Origin: an uncultured Prochlorococcus sp.
Lineage (GTDB): Bacteria; Cyanobacteriota; Cyanobacteriia; PCC-6307; Cyanobiaceae
Direction: 5' to 3'
DNA length: 48,345 nt
Assembly (NCBI GenBank): GCA_902624785.1
Contig: CACNYU010000006.1
Coordinates: forward strand, 1 to 48,345
Below, one piece after another: positions 45,995-48,345 of the stretch. The notes under the pieces were generated by a model, which worked only from the letters and a program-made list of their open reading frames with translations, was not told the DNA's origin and made no database searches. Positions within the stretch are counted from its first letter, which is position 1. Every line of letters begins with the position of its first letter. The position numbers and the translations under genes were made by a program.

Positions 45995-46016
45995 ATTTTG
46001 CACACGTTTTGCACAC
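45995..46016. repeat. Tandem 11-bp repeat pair, GCA class
   Basis: ATTTTGCACAC followed by GTTTTGCACAC, exact 11-bp period, ending about 31 bp left of tRNA fragment 8, at the right end of the single-gene unit. No left-end partner is recognised. Confidence 0.65.
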
Positions 46017-46047
46017 AAGCAAAAATGCCAATCGCTGAGAAGCTAGT

Positions 46048-46093
46048 CGGGGCGACAGGAATTGAACCTGCGACCTAGTACTCCCAAAGCACT
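46048..46093 (-). repeat. tRNA-Pro(UGG) 3' fragment, copy 8
   Basis: Two differences from the best copy (aggaattgaacc and agtactccc). The acceptor, variable loop and anticodon loop are intact. Confidence 0.9.
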
Positions 46094-46180
46094 CAGAGCT
46101 TTTAATCTATGACTGAGACTTATGTTTCTATAAGGACTTTAATAGAAAAAAGTATGGACTAATTAAGACTATTCTTTTTA

Positions 46181-46202
46181 ATTATGGGCACTTTTTGGGC
46201 AC
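46181..46202. repeat. Tandem 11-bp repeat pair, GGG class, left end
   Basis: ATTATGGGCAC followed by TTTTTGGGCAC, about 88 bp right of tRNA fragment 8. The same core is at the other end of this unit (47156-47177). Confidence 0.7.
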
Positions 46203-46211
46203 ATTTAAAAT

Positions 46212-46523
46212 TTATTTAACTTTTTCAATAATCATAAGTATGAAAAGGATTATATAAGCAGGAAATAATTTCCTTAATAAATACCCTTTCGTATCAAAGG
46301 CTCTCTTTTGAAAAAGAGAATAAGGAAAAAGATAAAAGATATATGAAAAAGACAATATGATCTCTGGAATTATCGGAAAGAATTTATATGTTAAATCTGA
46401 TAATGAAGTTAAAACGTAGTAAGTAGAGAAACCACCAAATAGGAAAGCTAAAAACTCTTTAATTCTTCTAGAAAAATTATTCATAAAAAACTTTAATTTC
46501 ACTTCTATATCTTTTTTATTCAA
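46212..46523 (-). CDS. Three-TM small protein, 103 aa
   Basis: Three hydrophobic segments (FLAFLFGGFSTYYVLTSL, IILSFSYIFYLFPYSLF, LFPAYIILFILMIIEK) with a basic N-terminus. It overlaps the preceding gene by 8 nt, so the two are coupled. No family is recognised. Confidence 0.6.
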   Translation of the reverse strand: MNKKDIEVKLKFFMNNFSRRIKEFLAFLFGGFSTYYVLTSLSDLTYKFFPIIPEIILSFSYIFYLFPYSLFQKRAFDTKGYLLRKLFPAYIILFILMIIEKVK

Positions 46524-47136
46524 AAGTCAAATCAAGATATTTTTCTGATGGCCAAAGATGCTTAAATTCGCCGCATTTTTTTGAACCTTTCTGAAGCATC
46601 TCAATTGGGAAGTATGGCTTTCCTATTACTTCGAGCATATGGACAATGATAATCCTAAAAAACCATATGGCTGGCACTGGGCTTGGGATATAAAGATAAT
46701 AAAGTCTTTGTAATTCACTATTAAATACGAGATCAGACATTAACATATTTCTTAAAATTAAGCATTGCTTCAAATTTTCACTGTAATTTGTGGTTTCTAG
46801 ATATTTCGCGTATTCTCCAATATCTCCATTTTTATCAATGTATGAACTTATTAAAGCCATAACACTTCCAGAATCGGGCTTATATTTTATTTGCTCAGTG
46901 TTTGAGATATTACTTTCTATCTCTAAATTAGTTATCAAACTAAAATCTGAAAGTCTTAAGTAGAAGTTATTTTCTTTTGCCTCAATTCCCATTACAGAAA
47001 TTAATTGCCCATCTTTTTTCTCATAAGGAAGGATAGGCAAGAAGGCTAAGACAAAAATTATAAAAGGAAGAAGTTTTACTGTATCTATTTCCCAGCTCCA
47101 CCATTTGAGTTGAAATTTTTTGAGGAATTTTTTCAT
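46516..47136 (-). CDS. Membrane-associated protein paralogous to the 27729 pseudogene
   Basis: 206 residues from the ATG at 47136, preferred over the upstream in-frame ATG at 47166 because MKKFLKKF is shared with the paralogue. It has one strong membrane segment (LLPFIIFVLAFLPILPYEKK), then a soluble domain with LISVMGIEAKENN, and a second hydrophobic part YYLYIPSPVPAIWFFRIIIV. No known family. Together with the 103-residue protein it is the cargo of one tRNA-fragment-bounded unit. Confidence 0.65.
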   Translation of the reverse strand: MKKFLKKFQLKWWSWEIDTVKLLPFIIFVLAFLPILPYEKKDGQLISVMGIEAKENNFYLRLSDFSLITNLEIESNISNTEQIKYKPDSGSVMALISSYIDKNGDIGEYAKYLETTNYSENLKQCLILRNMLMSDLVFNSELQRLYYLYIPSPVPAIWFFRIIIVHMLEVIGKPYFPIEMLQKGSKKCGEFKHLWPSEKYLDLTFE

Positions 47137-47155
47137 AGTAAAATTATAACTTATG

Positions 47156-47177
47156 ATTTTTGGCACTTTTTGGGCAC
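47156..47177. repeat. Tandem 11-bp repeat pair, GGG class, right end
   Basis: ATTTTTGGCAC followed by TTTTTGGGCAC, ending 52 bp left of tRNA fragment 9. It matches 46181-46202. Confidence 0.7.
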
Positions 47178-47229
47178 TCTACTTTTTAGATTAAATATAT
47201 TATTAGCTGAGACTTACTGCTATAACTGA

Positions 47230-47276
47230 TCGGGGCGACAGGATTCGAACCTGCGACCTAGTGCTCCCAAAGCACT
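47230..47276 (-). repeat. tRNA-Pro(UGG) 3' fragment, copy 9 (best preserved)
   Basis: The complementary strand reads AGTGC-TTTGGGA-GCACT for the anticodon arm (anticodon TGG), then the intact variable loop, T arm and acceptor to the discriminator A. No 5' half precedes it, so it is not a functional tRNA. Confidence 0.93.
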
Positions 47277-47362
47277 TCCCACCCCATTGCAAGCACTAGC
47301 GTTTCGAACTATATCTGGATTCTTGCTTAATTCTGCGGAATTTGCCTTGTCAAAAAAAGAAG

Positions 47363-47384
47363 TATTTGTCCAATATTTGTCCAC
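47363..47384. repeat. Tandem 11-bp repeat pair, GTC class, left end
   Basis: TATTTGTCCAA followed by TATTTGTCCAC, about 87 bp right of fragment 9. The same core recurs at 48320-48341. Confidence 0.7.
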
Positions 47385-47408
47385 TTTTATTTGAGGGATA
47401 TCGAAACT

Positions 47409-48245
47409 TTAATTACAATCAGCTACTTTATGACCTGCAGTTCTCCAGTACCCTTGAGGGCCTAATCTCCTTACACTTATATTCCCTTGAGGATTTAACC
47501 ATACGTCAAACTGATAGTCACTTTGCGAAGAATTATCCAAGGCATTATTTATTTCGTCTTTTAAATCAGTATTATCATCAAAAAATTCTCCAAAAATGGC
47601 CTCTCCAGAATTTCTTATCTGAAAATTATGATACTTATTACTTGAACTTTGACTATTAGGTAATGAATTAGTTTTTTCTAAGTTGCTCGAATCAGATAAC
47701 CACTTTTGAAGAACACCATATGCATTAGTAAAGTTTTTATCACCTTTTGACATATATTCTGGAAGGATGTCCGATGCATTATTATTACAAGAGGTTCCAG
47801 ACCAAATGACCACCTGATCTCCAGAGTTATTATTACTATCTCCAGTTTCATTACTAGTTTCGCCTGATTCATTATTTAAAGCAGTATTACTTGATGAAGT
47901 ACATTCGTCATAAGAATTATCCCATCCAGTTTTTGCCCCAGTAGACATATCCATTGAAATAGTGCATGAATTATCAATAGTGGCAGTCATTAGACTTGAA
48001 CAATTACTTGATTGAAATGCAACACCAGGAATGTAGGGATTAGAGGGAGAAATATTAGGGTCATTAATACAGCTAGTAAAACTATCTCTAATGTGATTTT
48101 TGGCTGATTCAAATCGAGCCAAATTAATAAGTCTTAAAAAATAAGGTCCGCTTAGTATTGAGAGAATTGCAAGAACAGCAATTACAATAACCAGTTCGAT
48201 TAGTGAAAATCCTTCACTCTTAAAACTTTTAAAAGAATCTCTCAA
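47409..48245 (-). CDS. Type IV pilin-like protein E, long head
   Basis: 278 residues. FSLIELVIVIAVLAILSILS follows a Gly at the prepilin site. The proximal head (GVAFQSSNCSSLMTATIDNS and CTISMDMSTGAKTGW) matches pilin D. An Asn/Ser/Gly-rich linker follows (about 118-145), then a distinct C-terminal domain of about 130 residues ending in KVADCN. The linker plus extra domain suggests an exposed adhesin-like tip. It is bounded left and right by GTC-class 11-bp repeats. Confidence 0.82.
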   Translation of the reverse strand: MRDSFKSFKSEGFSLIELVIVIAVLAILSILSGPYFLRLINLARFESAKNHIRDSFTSCINDPNISPSNPYIPGVAFQSSNCSSLMTATIDNSCTISMDMSTGAKTGWDNSYDECTSSSNTALNNESGETSNETGDSNNNSGDQVVIWSGTSCNNNASDILPEYMSKGDKNFTNAYGVLQKWLSDSSNLEKTNSLPNSQSSSNKYHNFQIRNSGEAIFGEFFDDNTDLKDEINNALDNSSQSDYQFDVWLNPQGNISVRRLGPQGYWRTAGHKVADCN

Positions 48246-48319
48246 TTTGAAGTTTATTTTTTATTTTTATATACCTAATATTGCTAAAAATCTATGTTGG
48301 ATTTAATTATTGAAATAAT

Positions 48320-48341
48320 GATTTGTCCACTTTCTGTCCAC
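48320..48341. repeat. Tandem 11-bp repeat pair, GTC class, right end
   Basis: GATTTGTCCAC followed by TTTCTGTCCAC at the window edge. By analogy with 41941, 45995 and 47156, another tRNA-Pro fragment should lie about 30-55 bp beyond the edge. Confidence 0.65.
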
Positions 48342-48345
48342 TTTA

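Overview
This is a very AT-rich stretch that fits the flexible genome of a picocyanobacterium, most likely a high-light Prochlorococcus genomic island. The evidence is many secreted proteins that share one signal peptide (MKRLLLPLLA...LPTAVNA type), small overlapping genes without clear Shine-Dalgarno sites, Prochlorococcus-style short hypotheticals, remnants of tyrosine recombinases, and nine partial copies of the 3' half of a tRNA-Pro(UGG), all on the minus strand. No complete tRNA or rRNA gene and no CRISPR array was found. Family names are recognised by eye; no search was run.

Layout. 1-5.9 kb: a two-gene minus-strand unit (HNH-like protein plus a RecB-like nuclease/RNase H-like/SF1 helicase fusion), an HTH-like protein, and a compact structured-RNA candidate upstream of it. 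6-10 kb: small hypotheticals, an M48 metalloprotease and a decayed zone with an integrase remnant. 10.3-14.6 kb: a 1413-residue protein that joins RNA polymerase alpha-CTD-like and sigma region 4-like modules to an SNF2-type helicase. 15-21 kb: an envelope/polysaccharide block (ElyC/YdcF family, GT2 glycosyltransferase, glucose-1-phosphate cytidylyltransferase, DegT aminotransferase, RmlC-like epimerase) with broken methyltransferase and NAD-epimerase genes. 21-27.4 kb: type IV pilin-like genes, one with a C-type-lectin-like head, and rmuC. 28.6-29.7 kb: a coupled EF-hand / ECF sigma / putative anti-sigma operon. 29.8-34.6 kb: outer-membrane proteins, including a secreted, about 90% identical ubiquitin fused to a beta-barrel. 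34.7-41.8 kb: small conserved genes, an HhH protein, an integrase remnant and further pilin-related genes. 42-44.5 kb: an SPFH-SHOCT / membrane / zinc-ribbon operon. 45-48.3 kb: short membrane-protein cassettes and another pilin.

How it fits together. From 14.9 kb rightward the tRNA-Pro fragments cut the island into consecutive cargo units. Several boundaries also carry a pair of 11-bp direct repeats of the form GTG-NNN-AAA (minus-strand reading), and in three short units the NNN triplet is the same at both ends. Together with two integrase remnants, this looks like repeated accretion of small integrative elements (tycheposon-like) at one tRNA-Pro gene; the intact tRNA is predicted to lie to the right of the window. 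Most recognisable cargo concerns the cell surface (pilins, barrels, polysaccharide, secreted proteins) or nucleic-acid processing and possible defence.

A second repeat family is a block beginning TTGACAGCTGATCTAAATTA and ending in a terminator-like hairpin plus T-tract. Four copies abut the ATG of four unrelated genes, and a fifth stands alone at the left edge.
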